64,000 bases of DNA. Source: Chloranthus sessilifolius. Lineage: Eukaryota > Streptophyta > Magnoliopsida > Chloranthales > Chloranthaceae. Location: assembly GCA_021018995.1 (NCBI GenBank), contig CM037598.1, positions 43,144,685 to 43,208,684 of the forward strand, in the 5' to 3' direction. Positions 36,180-47,477 of this stretch are shown piece after piece. The notes under the pieces were generated by a model, which was not told the DNA's origin, ran no database searches, and was given only the letters and a program-made list of their open reading frames with translations. Within the stretch, counting starts at the first letter, position 1, and each line of letters starts with the position of its first letter. The position numbers and the translations under genes are program-made.

Positions 36180-37211
36180 GTGATCGAGCCACTATATCTT
36201 GCCTTAGATTATTTTCCCACCACTTGCCAAGAGGCCCTTAGATTTAGGGCGGTATTTTTCCACCCCGCTCCGCCTATCAAATCCAAAGCAGCAGCCCATC
36301 ACAATCATCATATCCACCCCATGCCCAATTTACCCCATACACCCCTCATCACACCCAAATCATCCCTGTTCCTTCATAATTCCATCCCCATATTATCCTA
36401 CCCCATACACACCCTCAAGTCCCTCCACCCAATACATTACTCCCATCCCCAAGTTACCCCATTCCATACGCACCTTCAAATCCCACCACCCAATTTACCC
36501 CATACACACCTCCATCACCCCGAATTACCTCGCCCATGCACAACTCCATCATCCTCAATCTATCCCATTTCATCTACCAACCCATCATCATCCCACCATG
36601 TCCACAAACCCTTTATATCCCCCCATTCCCCCCACTACCCCGCCATGTCCCAGTCATCCCACTCCCTGCACGGCTCCATCGCCCCCAATATACCCCCCTT
36701 CATCCTCAAACCCCTCACCCTCCCCTCCTACCTCCCCACACACACATCCTTCATATCCCTATCACCCCGCTACCACCACACCTCAAACAGTCTCCCCATC
36801 CCTCCAAACCCACACACTCCGCCATCCCCTCGCTATTTCGGCCCTAACCCAACTCCACCACCACCCGGACAAGCCACCCCTCACCCAATCCCCTCATCAC
36901 CTAATCACCACTGGTCCTACCATGCCCAGGTAACACCAGTACAAGCCCCCTCCATGCCCATAACTCCAATTCTGTCAATTCCCCCCACTACCATTCCACC
37001 CCCCATTGGAGTTAACCTGGTCGGACCCGAGAAACCAGTATATCCGGCCCAATCCTCCCTGGAATCCTCACGCACTCCATTTCTCATCCCAAAACCTGCT
37101 TATGACCCGCATCAGGTACCATTGAGCTATGAACAGACGGACATGAATGTCGGGTGCAACCAAGAAGAGGCTGTTGAATTCGTTACCCGATCGGGTCGGA
37201 TTTCTGCCTAA
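36180..37211 (+). other. proline/histidine-rich linker between gag and protease of T
   Basis: A 343-codon open frame of strongly C-rich, G-poor sequence, dominated by Pro, His, Ser and Thr (HPHTH, PPPP words). Other plus frames are also open, so composition explains much of it. The last part is protein-like: ATG-rich NVGCNQEEAVEFVTRSGR near 37150, and VTRSGR is a usual element just before protease in Tat polyproteins. Confidence 0.5.
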
Positions 37212-37283
37212 CCAGAAGCATCAGGGGCAGTCAGAGGAGAGGAAAAGAAGAAAGAATAGGCCACAAGAAATCCCTTTGAAAAA

Positions 37284-38603
37284 ATGGCCAGGGAGCATAT
37301 ACTGAAGACACAGCTCAAGAGAACACCCGCGCATAGTACTGTGTGGGATTTGTTAATCACGTCTCCACTCCACTTTCAAGCCCTAATGGGAGCACTCAAG
37401 GACGCACATGTCTCCACCCATGTAACTCTGGATGAAGTAGGGGAAATAATAGGGCAAGTGTTTGCCCCAAACACCATCTCTTTCACCGATGCAGACCTAC
37501 CGATCGAGGGGAATGACCATTCTAAACCCCTGAATATAACAGTGGAAGTAGGGAACTTGGTGGTACCGTTGGTCCTGATCGACAACGGGTCGGCGCTGAA
37601 CGTATGCTCTCTAAGGACGGCAATCAAAATTGGGGCGAACCCCGACACCTTCTGACCGTCCATATCAAGCGCAAGGGGATTCAACAACACTAGGAGGGAA
37701 ATCATAGGAGAAGTAGACCTTGATCTGATCCTCGGACCGCAAACCTTCACCACCCCCTTCCAAGTAATGGACATCAAGTCTACCTTCAATCTGCTGTTGG
37801 GCCGGCCGTGGATACATAAGCTCGAAGTAATACCATCTACCCTACATCAAAAGCTCTGATTCATCTCAGAAGGAAAAATTGTCACCATCATAGGTGAAAG
37901 CAGAGAGGACATAGGGAAGAGCGCTCTGCACATTGAGAATTCGAAAGTGCTGAACATACCGCACACAGCTGAGGACGCCGATCTCCATCGGTTTGAGTAT
38001 GACTTCTCAAATGTTACCCTCGAACCAACTGAAAATACCCCGGATAAAACTAGAGGAGGCATGGACGCAGCTGTGTTCATGCTCCACAGATGGGGCCATC
38101 AAAAAGGGAAAGGATTGGGCCCATGCCTTCAAGGAAGAAGAGACCCCGTCAAGGCCAAGGGGCAACAAACTAAATTCGGCTTAGGCTACAGGCCCAGAGA
38201 AGAGGAAGTCAGAGAAGCCAAGGAAAAGATGAGAGCCGCAGCAGCCGCCAAGGCCAGAGGAATCATCTTGGAAGAGGAACCTCACGCTCGCCCCCACATC
38301 CGTGAAACCTTTGTGAGCGCCGGGGTAGTAAAAATTGATCTGAATGGGGAGACGAGTGTAACCCCACATAAGCCTACTTCAATCCACCCCACAAATCCCT
38401 ACATCATCCCCCCAGACTTCGAAATGAACTTAGCCGCCCTTTCCTTGTTTGAGGAAGAAGTTCCCCGATCCACCCCACTCCAACACCAACCACTCTGGGC
38501 CCCTCCTAACCGTAGAGGACAAGGTCCCGGAGGATCCCTCTGTAAATATGTTGAGGGAAGAAATGCAAGAGCCTACCGATGCCGCTCCCGATCGAAGAGG
38601 TAA
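37284..38603 (+). pseudogene. pr: aspartic protease and G-patch region of T
   Basis: Protease active region LVLIDNGSALNVC (D-N-G-S, the form I know from Tat elements), with LLLGRPWIHKL at about 37790. TGA codons at 37653 and 37857 break the frame. Downstream, the frame at 37947 holds GHQKGKGLGPCLQGRRDPV...GLGY (about 38090-38190), a G-patch-like RNA-binding motif, followed by an alanine/glutamate-rich helix. Another frameshift occurs near 38500. Confidence 0.8.
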
Positions 38604-38812
38604 AGGCCAAGCCTCGCAGGGAGTAACTGGGCATCCTTGCCCCAACTCTTGAGAGCTGCCAAATGCCATGAAAATGGCACCGACTCTCCAAAAAAACACA
38701 ACCTGTAAAAAGTGAGGTTAGGCTCTAGACCACTCTACCTTGTATACATAGAGATCCACCTTGCCAGGGGCTGACCTCCGAAAAAATACAAAAGATCATA
38801 AAAATAGAAAAA

Positions 38813-39199
38813 ATGACAATTCCAAAAATATTACCCTTTAAAATTCCCAATAAAATTAATGTCGTGATACCCGTCCCATGTGAAGCCAACCCCTTCCTTG
38901 TAGAAATACAAGAAGAGGTAGGAGTCACGAGTCTGGACGAGGAAGGCCAAACCGACAAGCTCCCCAATGAGCTCCTCAAACAATTTGCCGATTTTGAGCA
39001 TGGCCCCACCCCGATCGTCGAAGAGACAGAGGACGTCAATTTGGGCACCACAGAGGTTCCCAGAATCACCAAAATCGGAACGTCGCTGTCCCCTGTGGAG
39101 AGGAAAGGTATGATAGACTTCCTTCGGTCATACCAAGACGTCTTCGCATGGTCGTATGAGGACATGCCTGGTTTGGATACCGATCTGGTTGAGCATGAG
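38813..39199 (+). pseudogene. pol: N-terminal RT segment of T, interrupted by C
   Basis: Reads up to RSYQDVFAWSYEDMPGLD and LVEHE, the approach to reverse transcriptase in Tat elements. At 39199 element C begins. The next codon of this frame is found at 53620 on the other side of C, so the insertion split an open frame. Confidence 0.88.
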
Positions 39200-41041
39200 T
39201 GTTGTTGCTTCTTTGTGTTCTTGATTTATTTGTGTTTTGAAAACAGGTTTTCAACTGCTAAGTTATAATGAATTTAAAATATTAAAAAGAGTAAAGAAAT
39301 ATCAGCACAAATAGAAGTGAATTAGCCTGCAAGATCAGGGCCAATTGTAGTATGTTTTAAATGTAAGTGAGTAAAAGATCGTCCATAGAGAATTTGTCTA
39401 AAATGCAAGATAAACCTCCAGATCTGAGCTACCAGATCTGGCCTCTTATCCTATCTAGAAAGCACATAAGATGGGAGGTTGAATTTGTCACATTAACTAA
39501 ATGATAAAAGTAAAAGTTAAACTAAATGATCCAGATCCGAGTTGGGAGAACGTTTGAGGTAAACTTATAAAAATGGGGAAGTAATATTTAACTTTGATTT
39601 GGTCCTTGAAATCTAATGAGAATGACTACAGCTCAACTGAGAGATGATCCAATCTTCATCTGGCTACAAGCGCAGATGTAAGAGAAATAAATCTAATTCA
39701 AGGATTAGGTTTAAGCTTATGGCTATGGTCTGTCCACTTTAATGGCCACAAACCATCCAATAGTCTTTAATCCAAATCCTTAATTTAGAACAAGAAACAT
39801 CACTGCAAATGCCTTGAGAGACTAGGTTACAAACACTAACTCTCACAGGATTAGTGAATCAAGGGAAATTACATGAAAAATAGTAAATCTAAAGGAGTCT
39901 AATGCAATATGGAGATCAGAGGAACCCTTAACATGAGTCCAATGGAGAATGACATAAAGAACCTTTTCAAATTCACCATTACAATTACAGAGAGCACAAA
40001 CTTAACCTCAGATTTGTAGTCTTGAATACAACTCTCCTTTGAATTACAGAAGTATCTCACAGCTCTCAATTGCAAGTAAAAGTGAGGCTATTACAAGGAT
40101 TTCAGACAAATTATCTGATTTGGAAATGGGGGAAAAGGAATGAAACTCAAAATCTGGATGCCCAAATTGGGCAAATGGTTCATCTATTTATAGTTTTCCC
40201 TAAGTCCAGCTCAGATGTGTATCAACCAATCAGAAGTGCTCAGATCTGTATCGACCAATGGTAGTCGAGCACGAGGATCTAGATCTGTTCTGGCCAATCA
40301 GAATTTCTCGATCTGGTTCAGCCAATCAGGTGAAAAAAAGCATCAATTCTGTTATGCATTTTGAAAGTTTGTTAGAGTTTCTAGAAGTTCCCGCCAAGTT
40401 ATTTCATCTCTGGGTGCTCACGTGGGGTGGAATATGCCTTCGCTTCTTGCTTAGAATCCTCTGGAATGTCCCTATGTTTTTAAATGCATTGGGACGCGTG
40501 AAACAGATTACTGAATTGCCCTTGCAAAAGTTGGGAATCTCCAGAATACCTTTTCGCATAGCCTAGGGAACTTTTCGCAAGGTGTTGTAACTCCTGAAGT
40601 TCTTTTCGCAATGTTCTGGTTCTATTCGAATTGAGTTTTCTTCTTTTCGAAAAGGTCAATCATCTCTTCGAAGAGTTCAGGTGCTCTTCGAAAGCTAAGC
40701 CTGGAATTTTAGTTCTTTTCGCAGAGTTCAGGTTCTTTGCGAAAAGTACTCTGTAGTGCATTTTTCTGTTCGAATTGCTCCATACTTCTTTTCTGGTTTG
40801 AGACCAGGTCTTTGCCTCTTCAATTCAGACCTTTTAACAGCTAGTGAGGTTGTCTCTTCTCTTTCTTCCTTTGGATTGACATGGATTGTCATCTTTTTGG
40901 CACTTTTAAGTTGCTTTTATGGTTAAGCCTGTCTTTATTGTTAGCTGTAACACAATCACTTAAAACACTTATTTAGTTCTCTCAAAGGTCTATCAAGACT
41001 CAAGTTAAGGGGTGAAAAATGGTATTTTTCAGTTCTCAACA
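39200..41041 (-). repeat. 3' LTR of element C
   Basis: 1842 bp. TATA box complement CTATTTATA at 40184-40192. Hairpin at 39726-39755 (sense arms UGGUUUGU/ACAGACCA with one G-U). U3 words TTTTCGCA, TTCGAA and CTTCGAAAG at 40560-40780. The polypurine tract adjoins at 41042-41052. Confidence 0.94.
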
Positions 41042-42873
41042 CACCCCCAAACCTAAGCTTTGCTAGTCTCTGAGCAAAGACAAAATTAAAAACAAAGTAA
41101 ATAGCCACTTTTGTAGGGAGCACAGTTACATTTAGCATATGCAACAAGCCTTTTAAATCCCTAGGTGATCCCTAGTGGAGGAGTGAAGTCTCTTGAGGGT
41201 TTTCAGTGAAGGTACCCACAAACTTCTTCAATAAATCAGTTAAGATCACTGCAGTTTTGTTACAGCAAACTTTCCTCCAATCTGATTATTCACACCTGCA
41301 TTAGTCATGTTGTAAGAAGATTTTCAAGAAAAACATCAGTTCAAAACTAAAATTCTGCTGTAATTCTTGTTACTACTCAGTCAATTTATGTCAAAGGTTA
41401 TTTACAAGAAAAATTAATGAACAACTTGCCTTCTATTTAGGAATCCAGCTTCGATGTTACCCCAATGAGTTGATTTCAAACCCAACTCTCACCAGGATTT
41501 TCACTCAACATGCAAGTAAGAGGGTTGTACTATTTCACACGGCTCAAGAGCAGTTACAGCCCTCAAATAGGACTGTAAGCATGAGCATAGGCATTGCTTT
41601 TAGTTCGGAATTCACTGCTCTTTTCACCATAGATTACACAAATTCTTATCTCCATGTGATAGCTCAATCCATCATTGATCAGTAAGGACTTTACTGGGGT
41701 TGTAATGTGGCTTATGGGTGAAATTTCTCAAGAATAAAGGGGTGGAATGGTGTTCAAATTTGAGAAGTCAGTCAAGGTAAGGAGGTGATATACAAACCTT
41801 CTTTACTTCAGCATATTTTCATTTTCTTCTTTGAATTTCCAGAGCCAAAGTGGCCATCTTTTTCTCTTTCTTTTTCAAACTTCCAATGAAATGCCTTCTC
41901 TCTTTTTGTTTTGCTCAAATTTTTTTTTTTTTTTTTTTTCAAATTAGCATTGACTGGAATGCCACATTTCCTCTGCTGTTACATCATTGCCTTCAACTTG
42001 TACCCTTCTTTTGTTATCAAATTGTTACTCAATTCTCCTTTCTTCAGCTTCCTTCCCTTTATCTTCTGACTTCTCGGAGTGAGGGTTAGGCTAAATGAAG
42101 TTGATGAGGTTTATTGGATGAGGTTTCAAAGGAATCTTGGATTTGAAATACTCAAATGGTGTGTATCAAGGCGTTTCAAAAGGTGGGGCTTTGTAAGGTT
42201 CAAAGCTCCAAAAGGAGGCCTTACATCATGTCTTTAATATCACGAGTGCTATCAAATTATTTCAATTTGGATATGTGTAACTTCTAGTGCAAGAAAGCAG
42301 ATTCAAACAGTCCCAAAAGCAGAAAAAATTGCCAATTCATACCTCCAAAGAATACATTTCAGGCCCAAACCTCACTAAGTGTGGTTTTTTTATCAAATTC
42401 CTGAGGTGTATCCTCACTGTTTTCCTTCTTTTTAGGTTTACTAAAACATCAATTTTCTTTTGAAAATTTCCTGACATTCACTTCATGAAAGTATTAGAAT
42501 TACACTAGAAATTAATTTCAAAAGGTTTTTAACTTCTTCATATTTTTTTCTTTTTTTCAAAACAGTAGGTGTGAAATTACTTTATTTTCAAAAATTCCAC
42601 TGATCGTAAGCTGTACTGATGTTAACTCAATTATTGATTTCTGTCACCCCCCCAAACCAAAGGGGAGCAGGATCCACACTGGTCCAAAGCAGAGAAAAGA
42701 TATAAGCAAGAAAAAAAATCATGATGACAAAAGGATGTATGTAAATGCAATGAATTACACAAGAAAAAAGCAGAATTTTATATTACAAACAACACGATAA
42801 GTACAATGTGATCTAATAACTGGGGTCAAAATCTGTATCATAAGTTGGTTCAATTGGCTCGAATCGGAGTCAC
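41042..42873 (-). other. 3' untranslated region of element C
   Basis: No supported gene. Related along most of its length to the B 3' UTR (7638-9300). It contains a T-rich tract (41918-41942). Its role is unknown. Confidence 0.7.
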
Positions 42874-43134
42874 TTAATCGTAACTAGAATCGTGATTGGA
42901 GTCTGAACTTGATTGAGCTTTCTCCTGGATTGTGTTTTGCAGCTCAGTGTATTCCTCTGATTTGATCTTTTTGGTGAGACCAATGTACTTGCCAAGTCTA
43001 GTGGTCTTCAGTTTTTCCTGGTCAAGCTGTGCTTGCAACATGGTCACCTTGTGCTGCTCACTTCGAACCATCTGAAAGGTTTGACCCAGCAAGTCTTTCA
43101 TTTTCTCTCTCTCAAATGTCATAAATAACTCCAA
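42874..43134 (-). pseudogene. coiled-coil ORF, probable C-terminus of C accessory protein
   Basis: 86 residues: MELFMTFEREKMKDLLGQTF, heptad-like LQAQLDQEKLKTTRLGKYI, and a serine/aspartate-rich end (SSSDSNHDSSYD). Charged and coiled-coil in character. It follows the accessory ORF by about 390 bp of proline-rich broken frame (43194-43466), so it is likely the detached C-terminal part of that protein. Confidence 0.5.
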
Positions 43135-43527
43135 CTTCCGAATCTTGTTTTCATAAGGAGTGCAAATCTAGGCTTGTAAATCAGCTAACCCCTTTAGAAC
43201 ATCTCTACAGATATAAGGATTTTCTTCCATGGCTCTTCTGAGGGTGGCAAATCTGGGAAGGGGAATGGAATGGTAGGGGACCAAAGGGGAGGGGAGAAGA
43301 AGTGTCCAAGGAGGACTTGTGGTTGGTCTGAGTGGCTTGCTCGTAGAAAGTGAGGAGTGGTGAAGGGATGCAACCAGAGGGACTTGTGTTCTTTGGGTTG
43401 CATGGGCGAGTGGTGGGGTGGGCGATCAACCAATACTACTTCTGGTTTGGGTAGCATGGGAATCATGAGGTGGGGGTAATGGTGGTTGTGTGGGATGTGG
43501 AGGCTAAGGTTTGGAGCAGGTCATTGG

Positions 43528-45270
43528 TCACAGACTATTTTTTTGTGTTGATTTGGAGTTGGGCTTGGATGGATTGAAGTAGGCAAGTATTTGGTTAATA
43601 GATTTAGGTGGGGGAGAGGTGGGCATAGCAGGGACTGGTACAACTGAAGTGGAGGGTGGAGGTGCAATGGTTGTAAAGGGAGAAATAGGTAAGTGAGTGA
43701 AATGATGAGGGTCAGGTATAGGGATAGGTTCAAGCCCCATGGTTTCAAAAATAGATCCCATTAAGGAGGAATAAGCCTCTGTAGTAAAAGGCTCAGGTTT
43801 AGGTGTATGGGATACTTCAGGTGTGTGGGCTGAATGAGCAGGTGAATTTGAGGGGCTTTGGAGCAGAGGAGTGCAAGGAGATTGGGCAATAAAGTCTGCA
43901 GCCAAAACATGGGCATTGGTGGGAGAAATTGGTGGTGTGAGTATGGTTGGAGTGGTTGGTGTAGAGGGGGAATCTATAATTGGAATAATGGAGGGTATGG
44001 GAGATGGGACAGCTGGGATAGGTGAAGTGGCAGGGGCTGGACTAGGGGAGGAGGGTGAAAGGCCAACTTCCTCAAGAATTGGTGCAGCTGAAGAGCTGGT
44101 CACCATGGGAAGGATAGTTTCTTCAAAAATGGGTGCAGCTAAAGAGCTGGTCACCACAGGGTCTGGCAGAGCTGCTTCAAGAAGTGGTGCAGCTAAAGAG
44201 CTGGTCACCACAGGTTCTGGCAAAACCGGTTCTAAGGGAACTGCAGGGGCAGGTTCATTAACAGCTGTAGGTGCAGGTTCACCTTCCTCTCTCATTCTTC
44301 TCAGCATGGCTTGGCTTGTAGTCCAAGCCTTTTTCCCAAAATTGTGAGGAGCAATGACTTCAAATGGCTCCTCGTTATCAATGTCAAACTTGGCTCTGAG
44401 GAGGGCTGTGATCAATCTACCAAATGGGAGGCCAGCTAATTTCTGCTCCTTTTTCAACTTGGCACTAATATCAGCCATGGCTTCAAAAATTAACATAGGG
44501 GCATTGAAAAACTGCCCCTTAGAAAAATGAAAGAGAGCCTCCAGAATTGGTGTTCTCCTCTCTTGGTTGTGCCCGGTGACATAAAAACTTCCCCTCAAAA
44601 TGGAGTCCATTAATAGAAATTGGGGGGCTAGGTCTCTCCTCATGATGGACTCCCAAAGGCCCACAATTCCTTGGGTTAAATGTGCAGCCATTTCTCTAAA
44701 GGAGGCTATTTCTGGAGCAGCCAATGGACCAGAAGGATCAAATTGGAAGGGTATCCCCAAAGCATTCCCTATGTCTTCAAATGTGACAGTAAGATCGCAA
44801 TCATCAATAAAGATAACCAGGGTAGGGACATCAGCATCTCTTTCAGTGACCTTGACTAGGTTTTGGTACCATAACTTCACCATTCGTGGGTAAATTTTCT
44901 CTGGCAAGGGGGTAAGGATATTGCTTAGTGAGGCATCTATTATGTATCTTAAAGATAACAGGCAATCCGGTTTGTTGACGAAAAAAGTTTCGTCCACCAT
45001 CAGCTCAGGAATTAGCTTCTGAGCTTCAATGAATGGATTTGGCAGTACCAAATGTATAGGCAGAGGGGGAAGCTCAGGCTCAGGACTAGCAACAGCAGGG
45101 ATGGGTTCCTCATGTCTTATTTTCTTCCCTTCCTCCACCCTATCCGCTTTATCCATAGATAGTTTTCTTTTGGCTGAAGTTTTGATTTTTCCTTTTGGGG
45201 TAGGTTTGCTAACTTTCTTAGCAGAGGATTTTGGGAACATGGCAGCCAACGATTTCTCCACTTTTCCCAT
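43528..45270 (-). CDS. accessory protein of element C (plant-transposon family)
   Basis: Open frame of 580 codons from MGKVEKSLAA (another ATG, MFPKSSAKK, at 45240; the frame is open up to 45390). Residues 10-60 are lysine-rich and nuclear-signal-like (PKGKIKTSAKRKLS). About 70-330 form a conserved domain with MVKLWYQNLV, IDDCDLTVTFEDIGNALGIP, GHNQERRTPILEALF, FNAPMLIFEAM and LPFGRLITALL. The rest is Pro/Ser/Thr/Ala-rich with three repeats of PVVTSSLAAP. It lies where Athila elements carry an env-like ORF, but I see no clear signal peptide or membrane span, and the basic N-terminus suggests a nuclear protein. Domain resembles PF20167 from memory. Function unknown. Confidence 0.75.
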   Translation of the reverse strand: MGKVEKSLAAMFPKSSAKKVSKPTPKGKIKTSAKRKLSMDKADRVEEGKKIRHEEPIPAVASPEPELPPLPIHLVLPNPFIEAQKLIPELMVDETFFVNKPDCLLSLRYIIDASLSNILTPLPEKIYPRMVKLWYQNLVKVTERDADVPTLVIFIDDCDLTVTFEDIGNALGIPFQFDPSGPLAAPEIASFREMAAHLTQGIVGLWESIMRRDLAPQFLLMDSILRGSFYVTGHNQERRTPILEALFHFSKGQFFNAPMLIFEAMADISAKLKKEQKLAGLPFGRLITALLRAKFDIDNEEPFEVIAPHNFGKKAWTTSQAMLRRMREEGEPAPTAVNEPAPAVPLEPVLPEPVVTSSLAAPLLEAALPDPVVTSSLAAPIFEETILPMVTSSSAAPILEEVGLSPSSPSPAPATSPIPAVPSPIPSIIPIIDSPSTPTTPTILTPPISPTNAHVLAADFIAQSPCTPLLQSPSNSPAHSAHTPEVSHTPKPEPFTTEAYSSLMGSIFETMGLEPIPIPDPHHFTHLPISPFTTIAPPPSTSVVPVPAMPTSPPPKSINQILAYFNPSKPNSKSTQKNSL

Positions 45271-45557
45271 TCTAAATTGATGTATGAAAATGCCCACAAC
45301 AGATGCTGACACAAAATCAAATTTTCCAAATGATAAACAGAGAGAATGTGTAGAGAAATACTGAGATCTAGGTTTTTTTTTATGGAACATGTTGTTTGCT
45401 TGCAGAAATCCCCCAGACTAGAAGCTAAAATCTTTCTCTGAAAACTCAAATGATCGAACAAAGGTGAAGAAAAGTGTAGCAAGAATCCCAAATCGCGCAA
45501 GGGAAGAAAGAAATAGGGTCTCTTGACTTTGAATATGAAACCCCTATTTCGAAAGGG

Positions 45558-45570
45558 TTTAAATATACTC
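45558..45570 (-). promoter_or_regulatory. TATA-like box before accessory ORF of C
   Basis: Minus strand GAGTATATTTAAACCC. It lies about 290-330 bp before the probable ATG and about 100 bp after the 31-bp array. The remnant at 24749-24757 has a similar TTTAAACCC before its ORF. Promoter role inferred. Confidence 0.4.
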
Positions 45571-45669
45571 AGAGTTAATTTCACATAGTTCTTTTTAAGT
45601 TTTTGAAAAGTTCCAAAATAGACCTTTTGACAACTGCGAATGGCATTAGCACCATTCAAAAAGTTAATA

Positions 45670-45990
45670 GCTTCAGAAACATCTTTTCGAAAAGAAACTA
45701 GCTTCAGAAATATCTTTTCGAAAAGAAACTAGCTTCAGAAATATCTTTTCGAAAAGAAACTAGCTTCAGAAATATCTTTTCGAAAAGAAACTAGCTTCAG
45801 AAATATCTTCTCGAAAAGAAACTAGCTTCAGAAAAATCTTTTCGAAAAGAAACTAACTTCAGAAATAGCTTTTCGAAAAGAAAATAGCTTCAGAACCAAC
45901 TATTCGAAAAGCAAATCCTTGCTTTCGAACAGTTTGTTACAAATCTAGAGTCTTTTCGAAAAGTAAATTGAACTTTGCGAAACGAGAATT
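45670..45990. repeat. 31-bp tandem repeat array, TTTTCGAAAAG motif
   Basis: Eight head-to-tail 31-bp units (45670-45917), each with CTTCAGAAA and TTTTCGAAAAG, then a looser tail to about 45990 with TTTCGAA, TTTTCGAAAAG and TTTGCGAAA. The same TTCGAA/TTCGCA words fill the U3 of the C LTRs. Confidence 0.95.
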
Positions 45991-46118
45991 ATTACTTTGT
46001 GACTTAACTTGGAGCATATTTAAACCATGCGAAAAGAGACAAATCATGAATAAAAAATAGAAACAAAGAAACTAAGCAAAAACTATGAAATAAAAACATA
46101 ATGTACAGTTATCTACCA

Positions 46119-47270
46119 TCAGATTTTTGGAGGTTCATGATGACAGATGGGCAGCACAGGCTCCTTGGTATTTTCAATGCATGGTTTGAGCCTCTGACCA
46201 TTTACTGTCAAGATTCTTCCATTACTTGGATCAAGGATGTCAACAGCTCCCGAAGGAGCTGCCTGAATGACAGTGTATGGCCCTTCCATACGGATCTCGA
46301 CTTCCTGGGAAAAACTTGAGTTTTGAGTTAAATAACCATACCTTAGAGCCAGCTGTGAACTCTTTTCTCAATAAATTTTTATCATGGAAAGTTTTGACTT
46401 TCTCTTTGTAAAATCTTGAATTTGTGTATGCATCCATTCTTAGCTCCTCCAACTCAGCAAGTTGCAATTTCCTGTGATTACCAGCAGTAGTTAGATCCAT
46501 GTTCAATGTTTTAATGGCCTAAAAGGCTTTATATTCTAACTCTACTGGTAAATGGCATGCTTTGCCACAAACCAACCTGAATGGGGACATGCCAATTGGG
46601 GTTTTATAGGCTGTCCTGTATGCCCACAATGCATCATTTAGCTTAAAGGACCAATCCTTTTTGTCCTTCTTCACAGTTTTTTCCAAAATATGTTTGATTT
46701 CTCTATTGGAAATCTCCACTTGTCCACTGGTTTGTGGATGATATGGAGTGGCTACTCTATGAGTCACAGAGTATTTTTTCAATAAAGTTTCAAAATGTTT
46801 ATTACAAAATTGGCTTCCCCCATCACTAATAATGGCTCTGGGAAAACCAAACCTAGAAAAAATGTGATCCTTAAGAAATTTAAGAACCACTTTGTGATCG
46901 TTTGTTTTAGTGGCTGCGGCTTTAATCCATTTGGATACATAATCCACAGCTACTAAAATGAAATTATACCCATTGGAAGGAGGAAAGGGACCCATGAAGT
47001 CTATCCCCCAAACATCAAACAACTCAACTACCAAAATAGGCTGTAAAGGCATTGAGTTTCTCTTGAAATCTTGCCTAATTTCAGATTGGCAAGACTTTAC
47101 AATGTCTTAGCATCTTTGAAAAGTGTAGGCCAATAAAATCCACCTGCAAAACCTTTGTTGCAGTTTTAGTTTCCACTAAAATGACCTCCACAGGCCTGTT
47201 CATGACACATAGAAAGTATTCTATAAAATTCTTGGTCAGGGACACATTTTCTTATTATTTGGTCTGCACA
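46119..47270 (-). pseudogene. int: integrase of element C
   Basis: The zinc-binding segment (CHEQACGGHFSGN near 47190) lies in a broken stretch. The core from 47052 is open with all three catalytic residues: Asp in WGIDFMGPF, Asp in IISDGGSQF, Glu in [12 protein letters not shown] at about 46518 stands where Trp or Cys is read in relatives. After it come AIKTLNMDLT, a frameshift near 46310, and the C-terminal NGQRLKPC ending at 46119. Close to intact but not functional as it stands. Confidence 0.85.
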
Positions 47271-47477
47271 CCTCTTAAACAGATAAGGATCTCCCCAGAT
47301 GAATTGTTTAACCTTTGAGAAGAAAGATCTTTATCCATTTATTCCAATGTTGAGGAATTCTTCGGTAGCCAAAAGTTGACTATGTTTGCAAACCAAGGGT
47401 GTGTACACTAATGGCAAAAGTTGCTCATCGGGGAAAGATTCATTGATAGGCACCTATCAATCTCGGCGATTAAAATT

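Noticed and set aside
43871..44347. Plus-strand frame of 158 codons (Gly/Ala-rich)
   Set aside because: Antisense of the Pro/Ser/Ala repeats of the C accessory gene.
45670..45917. 31-bp direct repeats considered as a CRISPR array
   Set aside because: Units are contiguous with no unique spacers, and this is plant DNA.
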